A stretch of DNA of 64,000 nucleotides, from assembly GCF_003324165.1 (NCBI RefSeq), contig NW_025407838.1:506752-570751 (forward strand). The letters are read 5' to 3'. Below are positions 18,235 through 28,872 of the stretch, in pieces; the first letter of the stretch is position 1, and each line of letters opens with the position of its first letter. Below the pieces are notes generated by a model. The model was not told the DNA's origin. It ran no database searches and saw only the letters and a list, made by a program, of their open reading frames with translations. This stretch comes from Naegleria lovaniensis. Lineage: Eukaryota > Heterolobosea > Eutetramitea > Acrasida > Naegleriidae. The translations under genes and the position numbers were made by a program.

Positions 18235-18532
18235 TTTTTTGTTTTGAATTTTTAAATTTTATTTGATTGGAATTGTATCTATCATATATGGAACCGATGA
18301 TGGCTGGAAACTGGGAATTAACAATAAGATCACCTTCAATTATTAGTTATCAATGATCTTGTTTAATGAAAAAATATTAAAAAAGGAATTCCCAACGCGA
18401 AAAATGTTAAAGTTCAACGTTTTTCAAGAGATACATCATTCAACAAATCTCATCATCCTTCACCTGAATTTTTCATCCAATAGAATTCACAAACTGCCAC
18501 TTGTCACTCCACTCATCAATTCTCAAAAAAAA

Positions 18533-20491
18533 ATGAAACGCTCTCACGATCAAATCCATCCATCCCCAAGCTCTTCTCACCCACAAGCCAAACAACCCAA
18601 AACTCCTCAACTCTCCTCTGCTCAACAACGTCTCTTACGTGATTGGAAAGAAATTCAAAGCTGTGCAAAAACTCTCGACACCATTTGGGCTCAACCTCTC
18701 GAAAACGATTTATATACTTGGCATGGTACTTTATTGGCACATCCACAATCAGATTATGCTGGAATTATCTTACGTTTGAAAATGACCTTTCCAATGGATT
18801 ATCCTCATAATCCTTGTAACATTGAGTTGTTGAACATGTTGCATCATTCACATGTCCATAATGGACATATTTGTTTGGACATGTTGAAAACTCATCATTC
18901 GACGGAGAGATATTCAGGATGGTCTTCGAGTTATACGGTCTTGTCTATTTTGTTGCAATTACAATCGTTTTTGTTTGAGGAAGAGAAGGATCAGGTGTTT
19001 CATATTGAGCAAGATGTGTGGGCGAGTCGAAAGTTTAAAATGTTACCCGATCATGATCCAGAAAATGGAAAGATTTGGCCATGTGCTCCTCATTGGGATG
19101 TGAATGCTATATTGCGTGGTAAATGTGCAGTCCCCAAGAACAGTGTGACAGCCATGACAGTTGACACTTTTGGAAAGAATCGAGAATTACCACTTGTTGC
19201 TACCAGCTCCTCTTCTTCCAACCAGAACGCTGGTCCTCTCGTATTGGATCTCCCTCAAGAACTATTGATCCACATTTTCGATTATCTCACTACCATCGAA
19301 TTGAAAACTTTGGAAAAAGTTTGTCAAGCATTCCGCAAACTTGTCAATTGTCGTCAACTCTCCACTGCTCGTGAATTGGTTTGTTTCTATTCCAAACTCT
19401 CCTTCCATGAAGATACTTTAGGAATTGGTTTGAACATTCGACCCATTAAAAATGGAAAATATGATCTGAGTACTTCTCTCGATATCATTGGATGGAAATC
19501 ATTCCATCAAGACGGTGTCCGAACTGGTGTGTGGAATAACGAATTTAATTTTTGGCTTCCTCTCTATATTAACAAGTATCATGCTAATATTCAATTATTT
19601 AAGGACAGTGTTTTAACGATCCAAAAACAATGTCCTGGATTTTTAAATGACAAGGCGGCACTTACAGGAGACAATTTTCCATTTTTGGCTATGGACGTGT
19701 TGTGCAAATTGATGAATGCCATGATTGTTGAAATTATGAAAGGATATTCCCATGCTTCGATTAAGGCACTTCAAGGATATTGTCATTTTCATCGTTGGAT
19801 GATTTACTTGGCTCAGACCTATCCTCAACAACTTGCCATTTTAGAAAGTGTTGAAAAATTCCTTAATGAAAAATCGGCAAGACTAAAAACGTCTTGTCCA
19901 GATTTGGGAGTCTTTTTACCACGTCTTAGTGTACTTGGACCGAATGGAATTACTTGGAATTCCATCAAGAAGGTTGTCATTGATGAAGTCACTACTCGAA
20001 ATGCATTTTGGGTGACTTTAAAATTTCCAGATTTGGCAAACGTGCAAGATGGCAATGACACTGCACGAGTAAGATTGTCATGGGAGAGTAACAAGGTGTC
20101 GTGTGGACTCATCATGTTCCATGTCTTCTTTTTAAGAAGTTTAGTAGAAAAACATGGACGAGAATGTTCATTGGAAATGTTGGGTCGAATGTATGACGTG
20201 AATTTTGGATGTCCTGAAGGGAACTTTGAACACGTGTTGCAAAAGGAAATTTTCAAGATTTTGAAAATTTCTCGATTGAGTGAATTTTTTGAATATATTG
20301 GACTGGCAGAATTGGATTCCAATTCGAAAATTGCTGCATATTTGAGACAATGTTTGAAAAAGGCGTATGATGTGGGATATATTCAGCAAGTCCAGAATCA
20401 GCATCAGCAACATCATCATCATCATTATCGTGAACATTATCGTGAAGATCGTTATTCATCTGGCTCTCGTGGACGTCATAATTACTATTAA
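18533..20491 (+). CDS. E2 ubiquitin-conjugating domain fused to an F-box
   Basis: 652 residues from the ATG at 18533, chosen because it follows eight or more A; an earlier in-frame ATG (18353) would add 60 residues of no evident domain. Residues 30-150 are a UBC fold: RLLRDWKEIQ, WHGTLLAHPQSDYAGIILRL, FPMDYPHNPCNIELL, then GHICLDML with catalytic Cys114. The usual HPN before it reads HSH. An F-box lies at about 238-275 (LDLPQELLIHIFDYLTT). The remaining 370 residues are ordered but unrecognised, ending in a His/Arg/Tyr-rich tail. E2 and SCF adaptor in one chain is unusual. It is transcribed head-to-head with the F-box-GTPase gene, 298 bases between the two starts. Confidence 0.88.
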   Translation: MKRSHDQIHPSPSSSHPQAKQPKTPQLSSAQQRLLRDWKEIQSCAKTLDTIWAQPLENDLYTWHGTLLAHPQSDYAGIILRLKMTFPMDYPHNPCNIELLNMLHHSHVHNGHICLDMLKTHHSTERYSGWSSSYTVLSILLQLQSFLFEEEKDQVFHIEQDVWASRKFKMLPDHDPENGKIWPCAPHWDVNAILRGKCAVPKNSVTAMTVDTFGKNRELPLVATSSSSSNQNAGPLVLDLPQELLIHIFDYLTTIELKTLEKVCQAFRKLVNCRQLSTARELVCFYSKLSFHEDTLGIGLNIRPIKNGKYDLSTSLDIIGWKSFHQDGVRTGVWNNEFNFWLPLYINKYHANIQLFKDSVLTIQKQCPGFLNDKAALTGDNFPFLAMDVLCKLMNAMIVEIMKGYSHASIKALQGYCHFHRWMIYLAQTYPQQLAILESVEKFLNEKSARLKTSCPDLGVFLPRLSVLGPNGITWNSIKKVVIDEVTTRNAFWVTLKFPDLANVQDGNDTARVRLSWESNKVSCGLIMFHVFFLRSLVEKHGRECSLEMLGRMYDVNFGCPEGNFEHVLQKEIFKILKISRLSEFFEYIGLAELDSNSKIAAYLRQCLKKAYDVGYIQQVQNQHQQHHHHHYREHYREDRYSSGSRGRHNYY

Positions 20492-20588
20492 AAATGATGT
20501 GAAATTTGTGAATACAAATATTATTGGCAATAAAACAATTAAGGGAAATTGAATTAACAAATGAATGAATTTAATGATCATTTGGTTT

Positions 20589-21473
20589 TTAATGGAGACA
20601 AGACATGATCCATATCATGACGACACATAACCATGTTAAATGAAATCTCGAAAACAAGTGTCCACTCATGGCTGTGGTCATTATGGAAGTAGAGATTGGA
20701 AAACTCTTCGATGAAGATGCACTTGAAACACTGGTGGCATTGGCCAATAAGGAAACTCCCATCGTGACATGGGCATCGAATCCTGCACTCATATTCGATG
20801 AGTCCACTTGAACGATATTCAACATTCCCAATACTCCATTATCTTTAAAAACATTATCAGAACTCAAATACGTTCTTTGATTGGTATTTGCAGTGTATGG
20901 ATATATTTGTCCAACCTTAGCTGTCAAATTGTCATCAAATGAAAATTGTGAAGTTAACCTTAATGAAGTTCCTTGCCAAATTCGGACATGAATATGAACA
21001 TCTCTTCCAGTATACCATCCAGGATAAATTGTATTAAAAGTTGCCATTCCAGTCGAATTTGCAAAAACCTTTCCTCGAAAATAAATATTTGAATCTGTCT
21101 TTGGATTTTGAACATTTTTCGAAGCTTCTTCATAATGCGAATAAATTCCAGCAAAATCACAATGCCAAATCTCAACTGTGACATTTTGTGAACTATTCGC
21201 TGCCAAACAAGTACTCAAATCAAGAATTGTAATATACAGAGTCATTGGAATTCCAGGACGTGATTCTGTAATGTCGGCACGATACGGCATTCCACTCACA
21301 TAATAAGGACCTTCAGTTTCACTTGGAGAAGTGACACATGACAGAAGACCTCTTCGTACAATGTCTTTGGGAGTCATGTAACGTTTAGGACCATGAGCTT
21401 GAACGAAATTTGAATGCATGAAGGTCCATTGGATGAAGAGAAGGACACATGCTGTTACAATGAATAATTTCAT
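20589..21473 (-). CDS. Secreted intradiol ring-cleavage dioxygenase-like protein
   Basis: 294 residues from ATG 21473. A signal peptide (about 1-25) is followed by landmarks of extracellular intradiol-dioxygenase-like proteins: SPSETEGPYY, PMTLYITILDLSTC, VEIWHCDFAGIYSHYEE, FNTIYPGWYTGRDVHIHVR. The Tyr in PGWY and the two His of HIH are candidate iron ligands; the second Tyr is probably in GIYSHY. Catechol dioxygenases open aromatic rings with non-haem Fe(III). The Ser-rich region then a hydrophobic C-terminus (FHLTWLCVVMIWIMS) suggests a GPI anchor. Such secreted paralogs are known mainly from fungi and bacteria, so lateral origin is possible but untested. Confidence 0.82.
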   Translation of the reverse strand: MKLFIVTACVLLFIQWTFMHSNFVQAHGPKRYMTPKDIVRRGLLSCVTSPSETEGPYYVSGMPYRADITESRPGIPMTLYITILDLSTCLAANSSQNVTVEIWHCDFAGIYSHYEEASKNVQNPKTDSNIYFRGKVFANSTGMATFNTIYPGWYTGRDVHIHVRIWQGTSLRLTSQFSFDDNLTAKVGQIYPYTANTNQRTYLSSDNVFKDNGVLGMLNIVQVDSSNMSAGFDAHVTMGVSLLANATSVSSASSSKSFPISTSIMTTAMSGHLFSRFHLTWLCVVMIWIMSCLH

Positions 21474-21753
21474 GATCTTAGTTGGAGTGAGTGAATTTGT
21501 TTTTTTTTGTTGGTTGTTAAATTGAGGATCTTTGTTTTGGGAACTGGATGTGTTGCCAAATTGACAACCATGGATTTCGAAAAAGACAGAATAGTAAAGG
21601 ACATCATAGAGGATTCTTGTAGTTCTTTCGCAACGAACTGATGGAGAGGTTCTGATTGAGGGTCCATTTGGAATCGAATTGAAAAAATGACATTTGGCAC
21701 ATGGTGCAATGGTTGAGAATCCAATTTCAATTTGTAATAGCTTTTTATCTCTA

Positions 21754-22332
21754 CTACACTTTGTGATCACCATTCGAATGTTGCATGGAAGGTGAATACA
21801 CACGCATGTCCCCATTTTCAATAAAAAACGAGTGAGGTGTTGGTAATTTTTCAAGTTCCAAGTTCTGATTGTGTGGTCTTGCACATTCTTCACGTTGTCT
21901 CTTTCGCACACAATACCATCTTAATAAAACCATTCCAATACAACTTAAAAATGCTGCCACAAATACAACCACTACAAGAGACAAGTATATAATCACTTCA
22001 TCTGTTAAGGGAATGCATGGCAATTCTTTGGGTTGAACAAGTAGTCGAGTTCCTTTTTCACACGCCATGGAGGCACGCCATTGAAAACCCAATTCTTGAC
22101 TCATGGCTCTTACAAACGCAGAATTATATTCAATTTTAAAAGTAGGTTCTTCCGTGAGAATATCATGTGAACACTTTTCACCTGATCGACAGAAATAAGT
22201 AATGGGAATGGATGGAAATTTTTGATGAGAATCCGACGATGCAGTAGGATATAAGGGTGATATCAATACAGAATTTTGAAGAGGAGAATGAGTGACAATT
22301 CCATTCAATGGAAAGTTAGAGTCGAGTACAAT
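21754..22332 (-). CDS. C-terminal part of a single-TM membrane protein, 5' end lost in the gap
   Basis: Reads leftward from the N gap to a TAG at 21754, about 190 residues visible. The order is an extracellular-looking part with cysteines (YFCRSGEKCSHD, ACEKGTRLL), one transmembrane helix (IIYLSLVVVVFVAAFLSCIG), then a basic cytoplasmic tail (RWYCVRKRQREECARP). This is a type I layout. The N-terminus, and whether it continues into the frame on the far side of the gap, cannot be decided because the gap length is a placeholder. No family recognised. Confidence 0.6.
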   Translation of the reverse strand: MVLDSNFPLNGIVTHSPLQNSVLISPLYPTASSDSHQKFPSIPITYFCRSGEKCSHDILTEEPTFKIEYNSAFVRAMSQELGFQWRASMACEKGTRLLVQPKELPCIPLTDEVIIYLSLVVVVFVAAFLSCIGMVLLRWYCVRKRQREECARPHNQNLELEKLPTPHSFFIENGDMRVYSPSMQHSNGDHKV

Positions 22333-22342
22333 NNNNNNNNNN
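22333..22342. other. Assembly gap of 10 N
   Basis: Ten N bases mark a join of unknown true length. It interrupts at least one minus-strand gene, so frames either side should not be read as continuous. Confidence 0.99.
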
Positions 22343-23026
22343 CAATATTTCCAAGCAATGAGCAGATTTCGAAGCATGTGTCCGAAAATATCCATCTTGT
22401 TTCCTTTTTTTTCGCAAATTCGAAGAAATACCTTGCTGATGCGTGTTATTCTTATTGGGATTTTCCATCTCGTAGTTGTTGTTGCTGCTGTTAGAATGAT
22501 GACTTGTTGAGCTCGTGTTTGACTCCACGTCTATTGTCCATGATAATCTGTTTTTGGACAGATTCGATTGGAGTCTATGATTCATTGCGGTGTTGTATGA
22601 TGATTCATCATCTTTGGTCAATGAACTGTTCATGAATTTCAATGAGCATGTTCGAGAAGGAATCGAAGAGCACAGATGCGGCGTGTGTTGGTGAGTGTTG
22701 TTGTTGTTGGTATTGTTGACAACATGAGGATCCATCGTCGTGTCTATTACGTCTCGAGATGATACGTGGTCATGCTCTTCGTTTGGAAGAGTTATTGTTG
22801 TTATTGTTTTTGAAGTCGACGGTATTTTTTGGTCTTGTTGTTGATGACAAGTTCTGCAACCTTCAACATTTCTTGGACTGAGGACAGAACAAGAGCGAAC
22901 GTGTTCCCACCTTGTGGATGTTTTATCCACTTGGGTGGTGACTTGAATCGTTGATGATGATGCGCAAAATTGTTGGTTCTCTAGTTGCTGTCTCGTTTGA
23001 CATGTTCGAATTTGCAGTGGAGACAT
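22343..23026 (-). CDS. N-terminal part of an Asn/Ser/Thr/His-rich protein, 3' end in the gap
   Basis: About 228 residues from an ATG at 23026, which follows six A. The sequence is polar low complexity (NNTNNNNTHQH, SNTSSTSHHSNSSNNN), with scattered cysteines and a basic stretch NLRKKRKQDG before the gap. It may be the disordered N-terminus of the membrane protein on the other side of the gap or a separate gene. No domain seen. Confidence 0.5.
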
Positions 23027-23245
23027 TTTTTTGATCATTTGCACGTAATGTTGCCATTGTGGTGATATCTGATCGTTGGATCTTGTGATAACAACAACAA
23101 GAATCGAATATGGACTGTAGATGGGGATCGAGAGATATCTCAAGAGCTTTCAAGCCGTATCTGGTCTGTCTAGTTTCACGTCAATTCGAATTCGAAGAGG
23201 CGCATTGAACCTGTTCTTCTTTTGAATGAATCATAAATTAATAAT

Positions 23246-24613
23246 TTAATAATTTCTAATGTTCATAGTGTTGGTAGCCTTGCTGGCGGTTCCTGAGCTG
23301 TATGGATATCCTTGGTTGTAGTCGTTGTTGAGAACTTCAACGAATTTCTTCAAAATGGCAGTTGAGCCGTCAATTCTCAAAGTAAAATCTCTGTTGACAT
23401 TTCTCCAACTGCTTTCGTTACCCTTCTTTGGTGGGAAAACATAAGGTGGGTTTGGATAATCAGTATCTCTCCAATTACCAGTACTCATCATCAAAATATT
23501 GTCATCAATAATCCAATACTTTTCATGGGAGAATTCCAAGCACTCCTTTGCAGACAATGTAACAGTAATACCATTATCCAAAAGCTTACGATAGCATTTG
23601 TATGCATCAAGAGCTTCTGATTTAGAGAAGACATAATGAGATGCAAAAAGTGTCAATGCAATACCTTGTTGATTCAATTGGATGACATAATCACAGAGAT
23701 CAGGATGAGAAATTTCATAAATGCTAACCTTCAAAGATTTTCTTGTTTGACGCAATGCAGACATCAAGAAATCATAAGCATAGTCTGGACTGGCACTAAT
23801 GGAAATGTTATAGGTATCTCTGTACTCTTGAATTGTACCAGATGAAGCATCACAATGTTGAAAGTGTAAATTTTCTGGAATGGTGACAGTTGCAGTGCTG
23901 GTTCTCACGAGTTGAATGTCACTTTGAGAGTATTGACTGTAGTCAACTTGAAGAGGAACAGCTTGTTTGAAATCATATTCAAAAACTGACTGAGAAAACT
24001 TTTGAACAATTCCAGAGGAGGTTTGACACTCGTTCACCAAAATACCTGCCTCTCTGTTCTTTCTGAAAGAGGTTTGTGAGAAGTTGATGCTAGAAATTGC
24101 TGCCTTGCAACCATCAATAGCAATATACTTGGCATGCAAGAATGTTGTGGTTGTGTAATATCTCACATCAGCACCAGCAATCTTCAAATAGGTCAACAAG
24201 TCCATCTTTCCGTCACATAATTGATCATCATACTTGTTGGTGATGATACGAACACGAACTCTCTTGCTCACAATTTGATTAATCAATGCTTGGAAAATTG
24301 GAAACTTTTCATTATTCAACAAATCAGAAGCAGAGCAACCCATACAGCCATTCTTTGGATACGAGCATCCACTCCAACTATCAAATCCCGGAATGGCAAT
24401 ATCAATGCTAGAGGTTGCACTCAACACAAGATTGGTTTCCTCCTTTGTGGAGTGATCAGGAGAGAAGAGAGGTGTTAAACCAATAGATGCACGTGGAACG
24501 TTGAGTGGATGGAACGGACTCGAGTAGGTGGTGTTTTGTAAATCCGCAGAGACGCATGAGGAAGTTGCTAGTACAGCAACAAGGACCAAAAGAAGGAACA
24601 AGCCTATTTTCAT
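23246..24613 (-). CDS. Secreted phospholipase D-like protein with two HKD motifs
   Basis: 455 residues with a clear signal peptide (MKIGLFLLLVLVAVLATSS). Both catalytic HxKx4D signatures are intact: LHAKYIAIDG, followed by ISSINFSQTSFRKNREAG, and FSHEKYWIIDDN, followed by MMSTGNWRDTDYP. The two halves pair to form one active site in PLD-superfamily enzymes, which cleave phosphodiester bonds in phospholipids or nucleic acids. The pattern and size fit the secreted PLD3/PLD4-type or bacterial PLD-like group; in animals PLD3/4 act as lysosomal exonucleases, so the substrate is open. Export or lysosomal delivery is inferred from the signal peptide. Confidence 0.9.
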   Translation of the reverse strand: MKIGLFLLLVLVAVLATSSCVSADLQNTTYSSPFHPLNVPRASIGLTPLFSPDHSTKEETNLVLSATSSIDIAIPGFDSWSGCSYPKNGCMGCSASDLLNNEKFPIFQALINQIVSKRVRVRIITNKYDDQLCDGKMDLLTYLKIAGADVRYYTTTTFLHAKYIAIDGCKAAISSINFSQTSFRKNREAGILVNECQTSSGIVQKFSQSVFEYDFKQAVPLQVDYSQYSQSDIQLVRTSTATVTIPENLHFQHCDASSGTIQEYRDTYNISISASPDYAYDFLMSALRQTRKSLKVSIYEISHPDLCDYVIQLNQQGIALTLFASHYVFSKSEALDAYKCYRKLLDNGITVTLSAKECLEFSHEKYWIIDDNILMMSTGNWRDTDYPNPPYVFPPKKGNESSWRNVNRDFTLRIDGSTAILKKFVEVLNNDYNQGYPYSSGTASKATNTMNIRNY

Positions 24614-25246
24614 TGTTGTTGGATGTTGAAAAAGTTCTTGTTGATGATAATTATGGAGGAATGATGATGATGATTATCAATCTCACTAGGTCTTTCGCTA
24701 ACGGTAAGTCTTTCAAAAAGTCAGTTCGGGAGGAAAAACCTCGTGATGATGCAATGATTTTTTTGAAAGATAATTAGGAGCGTGTGCGGAGTGGTCTCCT
24801 CATTCATGGTCAGGACATAGGTACTTGTTCAACTATCGAAACACATCCTTATGAAAGAGTAAAGAGTAGGATTTCGCATTGTCGTTTACGAAAATACTTT
24901 CTTTTCTTCTCGTCAGGTTTTGAAAATGTTTCAAAAAAGCATTGTACCTTATTATTACCTCCTGCTTTCGAAAAAAGGGAATATTTAAATACGCTAGATG
25001 CAACATCTTCGCTTCTATGGGCAATATCCTCATGCTCTTGTTCCAGATTGAATCTGTGCACAGATATGAGTGTTCTAAAATTTGCTCGCTTTAGCCTTTT
25101 CCTTATTTACTCGTTGTGTTGGTCAGATCCATCGAGATTGATGCGCTTCAAAGGTTGTTCTCTCTGTGCAAAAACACACTGAATATTCTTTGGTTCGGTA
25201 GTTTATTTTCATCCTTCAAGTAGAGTGTGCGTTGTACCAAAACAAA
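24614..25246. other. Intergenic between divergent genes
   Basis: 633 bases separate the PLD-like gene (minus) and the histidine kinase (plus), so it should contain both promoters. A short ATG/GAT triplet run occurs near 24655-24675. Overlapping small frames on both strands show no recognisable product. Confidence 0.5.
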
Positions 25247-28200
25247 ATGTCATCTCTTTCAACGCCCGTTTCATCAACGGCACGAGGCTCAACATCAAAC
25301 AAGCCATCTACTGCTGCAACCATGCCTGGATGGTCTCTGCAAATTCCTTCATCCTCCTCCGCATCGGAATGGCAAGAACAGGCTACCAACAGCGTTTCTG
25401 TCGTTAGCAACAGTAACAAGAACGCAACATTGCCAACGAGTAGCAAGAATCATCTTCAAAAGAGCCACCACCACGACGACGAAGAGCCTATGAACGATCA
25501 CGGCTTGGTCGTTGAGAATCTTAGGAGCAGTAGTAGCCATAGTTGTCGAGATCATGTAGCTTCTCAGAAGATGTTTGAAGAACAACGAATAATACCATCA
25601 TCGTATTCTTGTCCTTCAAAATCATCCCCTCTTTATCCTTCTTCTTCATCGACACTAACGACCACGTCTGCAACATTCCCTCCATCGCCAATCTCTAACA
25701 ACAGTTTTAATTGTAAAACACCGCAAGAATGCAACATATCACTTAATGTCTCCTCAGAAGAAACGAAATTATTTCCTCAACAAGAACAACCCCTCTTGGA
25801 TTCTTCATTAGCATCAAACTCTTCAACCCTGAACTCCATCTCACCTGTGTCATCACCTGCTGATGACCTACCCTCGAATATATCTCCATCATGTACTAAA
25901 GTTTTTCTACCACCATGTCAACGACGGCCGTCTCTCAACTCAGATAAACAAGTCATACCTGACGCTACACAGGAAGCATTGCTCGATGATATTAAGGATT
26001 TTTTTAAGTTTTTGCACATTTCTTTCACTGGAGGAGATTTTTCTGAATATGCAAGTGCGTTGACAAGAGAAACTCACTTTCTTTTTATGAAGTCTTTCAA
26101 ATACTTGAATATACTGCTAGGCTTATCGGTAATTTTAATGGTATATTATTTCAAGAAAGAATCACGGTCCATATTTCTAATTTGTTTTACTACCTATTTC
26201 GAGCCAATTATTCATGTATGCTGTACTTGGCTCACTATTTCTAAAGTGAAGACTCTAACTCAGAAAAAACGACTAACTATTGCTCGATGTCTGGCCTCCA
26301 CCTTAATAGCATTTATTGTACATACCTACTATGAAGTGACGCTACTATATGTGGTCACACTCACCAAGATTATAGTATTTTGCTACTTTTTTAATGAGAC
26401 GCTTGGAACCACAATATTTAACTGCTGCACTATGATCTTCTTTACAGCATTGGCATTGTTTTGTACAAACACACCATGGTACAGAATATTTGAAATTACA
26501 GCCATGTTAATTTTTGTATCAACGATGAACATTTTCATTTCCCACATTCAAACTTTAGAAAGAGACGGAAGCTTGAGAGAAAAAATTGAACACTTGCAAG
26601 AGAAGATATTAAGTCAAGAGAAGACAAAATTTATTGGAAATTTATCTCACGAAGCAAGGTAAGTAAAGCAGAAATTTTGGTGATTTTCCTCACAAGTTAA
26701 ACTATTGATACATCTAGAAATCCACTCCATGGTATATTAGGAGCTGCCACCATTATGAAGAATGAATATGAAAAATGTGAAAGCCCTTTAAAACACAAGA
26801 GAAAGAGCCGACGAAGAAGTGTATTACATCAAAGAGATCAAAAACCTTCCGATCAAGAAGATGGACTCAGTGACACTGATTCAACATCGAGCGATGGTAC
26901 TTCACAATCTCATATTGAACTCGTGAATGATATCTACAATAATGCAAATTTATTGCTACAAGTTTTCAGCACTTCTCTCCAATTATCAAGTCTAGAAATT
27001 GGAAATGTGTCACTCAATTATGAAGCTTTTTCTGTGCAACAACTGATTGAGTCTGTTACGTCAGTGTTTTACACCATTGCCAACGACAAAAAAGTAGCAC
27101 TTCATTCGTACGTGAATTTGAACAACTTACCCTTACACGTAATTGGAGATCATGTGAAGTAAGTTTTCTGTGTAATTATGACATTTTTATACTAACAATT
27201 GTTCATGTGTTCATTAGAATTTCTCAAGTGCTTATGAATTTAGTGTCAAATTCCATCAAATACTCTCTTCCAAACGGCGGTCATGTGACTGTGAGTTGTT
27301 CAAAATGTGACGATTCTGAACTAATAGAAGAGTTCAAAATAGACAAGCACTGCATCATCAATGCAGTGCTTCAAGAAAATCCAGATTTCTCAGATGAAGA
27401 TTTTGTGTTTTTGAAATTTGAGTGCAAAGATGATGGCAAGGGAATTAAGCCAGATTGTATCAAGGACTTATTCCAACCTTTTAAAACGATCCAAGAAGTT
27501 ACTATTGGCAGCGGAGAAAGCACCACTAGTCCTAGTGTGGAATCCTCAGGCTCTCTCTTTGATCAATATTATCTCAAGTCTCTTCGAAAAAGTTCTAGCA
27601 ACTCTGGATTGGGCATGTTGTTGACCAATAGAAATGGCATTGGATTGAGCATTTCAAAAAGGTTGGTTGACAGAATGCATGGAACCATTGCTGTCAGTAG
27701 CAACATTTCTCCTGGATCATCTGGAACAACCATTACCATTATTGTTCCTGTTAGAATTGGAAACGCTGAAGCAAGTCTTAACAGTTATGAATCTGTGGTT
27801 CATCAAGAAGACTTGGAAACATTGAAATCAAAATTGTCTCCGTTTACTGTGTTTTTGATTGACTCTGACAATATTTTCCTGGACATTGTTGAAAAGTACC
27901 TTCGATTTGTGAGTCACGAGTGTCACGTTGTTAAAATTCCAAGCATTTTGAACGACAATCATCTTCCTGTCAACCCTCACAGTAAGGTTCTCATCATTTA
28001 TCAGGAGGACATGCACAAACAAGTGAAGAATGTATTCTCCTCGGTTAGCAGCTGTAACCGAATTTTAATGCCAATCTCCACTCGTGGCAGAACTAGAAGG
28101 TATCCAAATCTTGTCTACATTACCAAGCCGCTAAAAATTGAGGAACTGTACCATACCTTAGCACAGCAGCTCATTAGCTTTTGTACGAGAGAAGTTCAAA

Positions 28201-28730
28201 AGCAATTCCAACAAGGAGAGAGCATGATCGTCGTACCAGAAGTTTCTATAACTATTGATGAAAGTGCTTCGGAACTTCCTCAACACACCTCAATACATTC
28301 TCCAAACCCTAATGAAAGTAGTGGCTCTCACAAAGAAGGACGAATATTAGTTGTGGATGACAATCAAGTCAATAGAAGAGTAATGAGCAAAATGATGCAT
28401 TTATTGGGATTTAAGGATGTGGACAGTGCTTGTGATGGAAAGGAGTGTTTTGAAATGTTTCAAACGAAACAGTATGACGTTATTCTCATGGATCTACTCA
28501 TGCCAAATATTTGTGGAAAACAATGTGTGACCATGATCAGAGAGTATGAAAAGTCAAATTCACACCTACATGTTCCAATCATTGCTGTGACTGCAAATAT
28601 TTGGGAAAATGTCACATCATTGTCCGAGATTGGATTTGATTCAGTTCTTTACAAACCCATTTTAATGACCAAACTTAAGGAGGTTGTAGAGAAGTGTCTT
28701 GACGAAAAAGCATTCGATCCTGATGTTTAA
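25247..28730 (+). CDS. Membrane hybrid histidine kinase with receiver domain
   Basis: Three exons (25247-26658, 26718-27158, 27218-28730), two 59-nt introns, 1121 residues. Residues 1-240 are Ser/Pro-rich and disordered; about 285-430 hold five or six TM helices; a coiled linker leads to the H-box, FIGNLSHEARNPLHGILGA, whose His is rebuilt next to the first intron. The second intron lies just before the N-box ISQVLMNLVSNSIKYS. G-boxes DDGKGI and GIGLSISKRLVDRMHG follow, then a degenerate receiver-like segment (FLIDSDNIFLDIVEKYL) and a true receiver at about 993-1110 (VVDDNQVN, ILMDLLMP phospho-Asp, VTAN, YKPI). The DHp hairpin and ATP lid carry long polar inserts. It should autophosphorylate and relay phosphate to a phosphotransfer protein encoded elsewhere. 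Confidence 0.93.
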
Positions 28731-28872
28731 GACTACGTGCAGAGTGCAAACAATGGAAATATTTCTCTCTAGATCCAGATGAATCACTGTCTTCTAAGGT
28801 GCAATTGACAATTTTGGAATCAATTAGTGCGAGTCCAATTAAATTTTAAAAAAATATTGACAAGACACTTTC

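Noticed and set aside
18353-18532. Earlier start of the E2-F-box protein
   Set aside because: It adds 60 residues without a domain; the ATG at 18533 has the A-run seen at other true starts.
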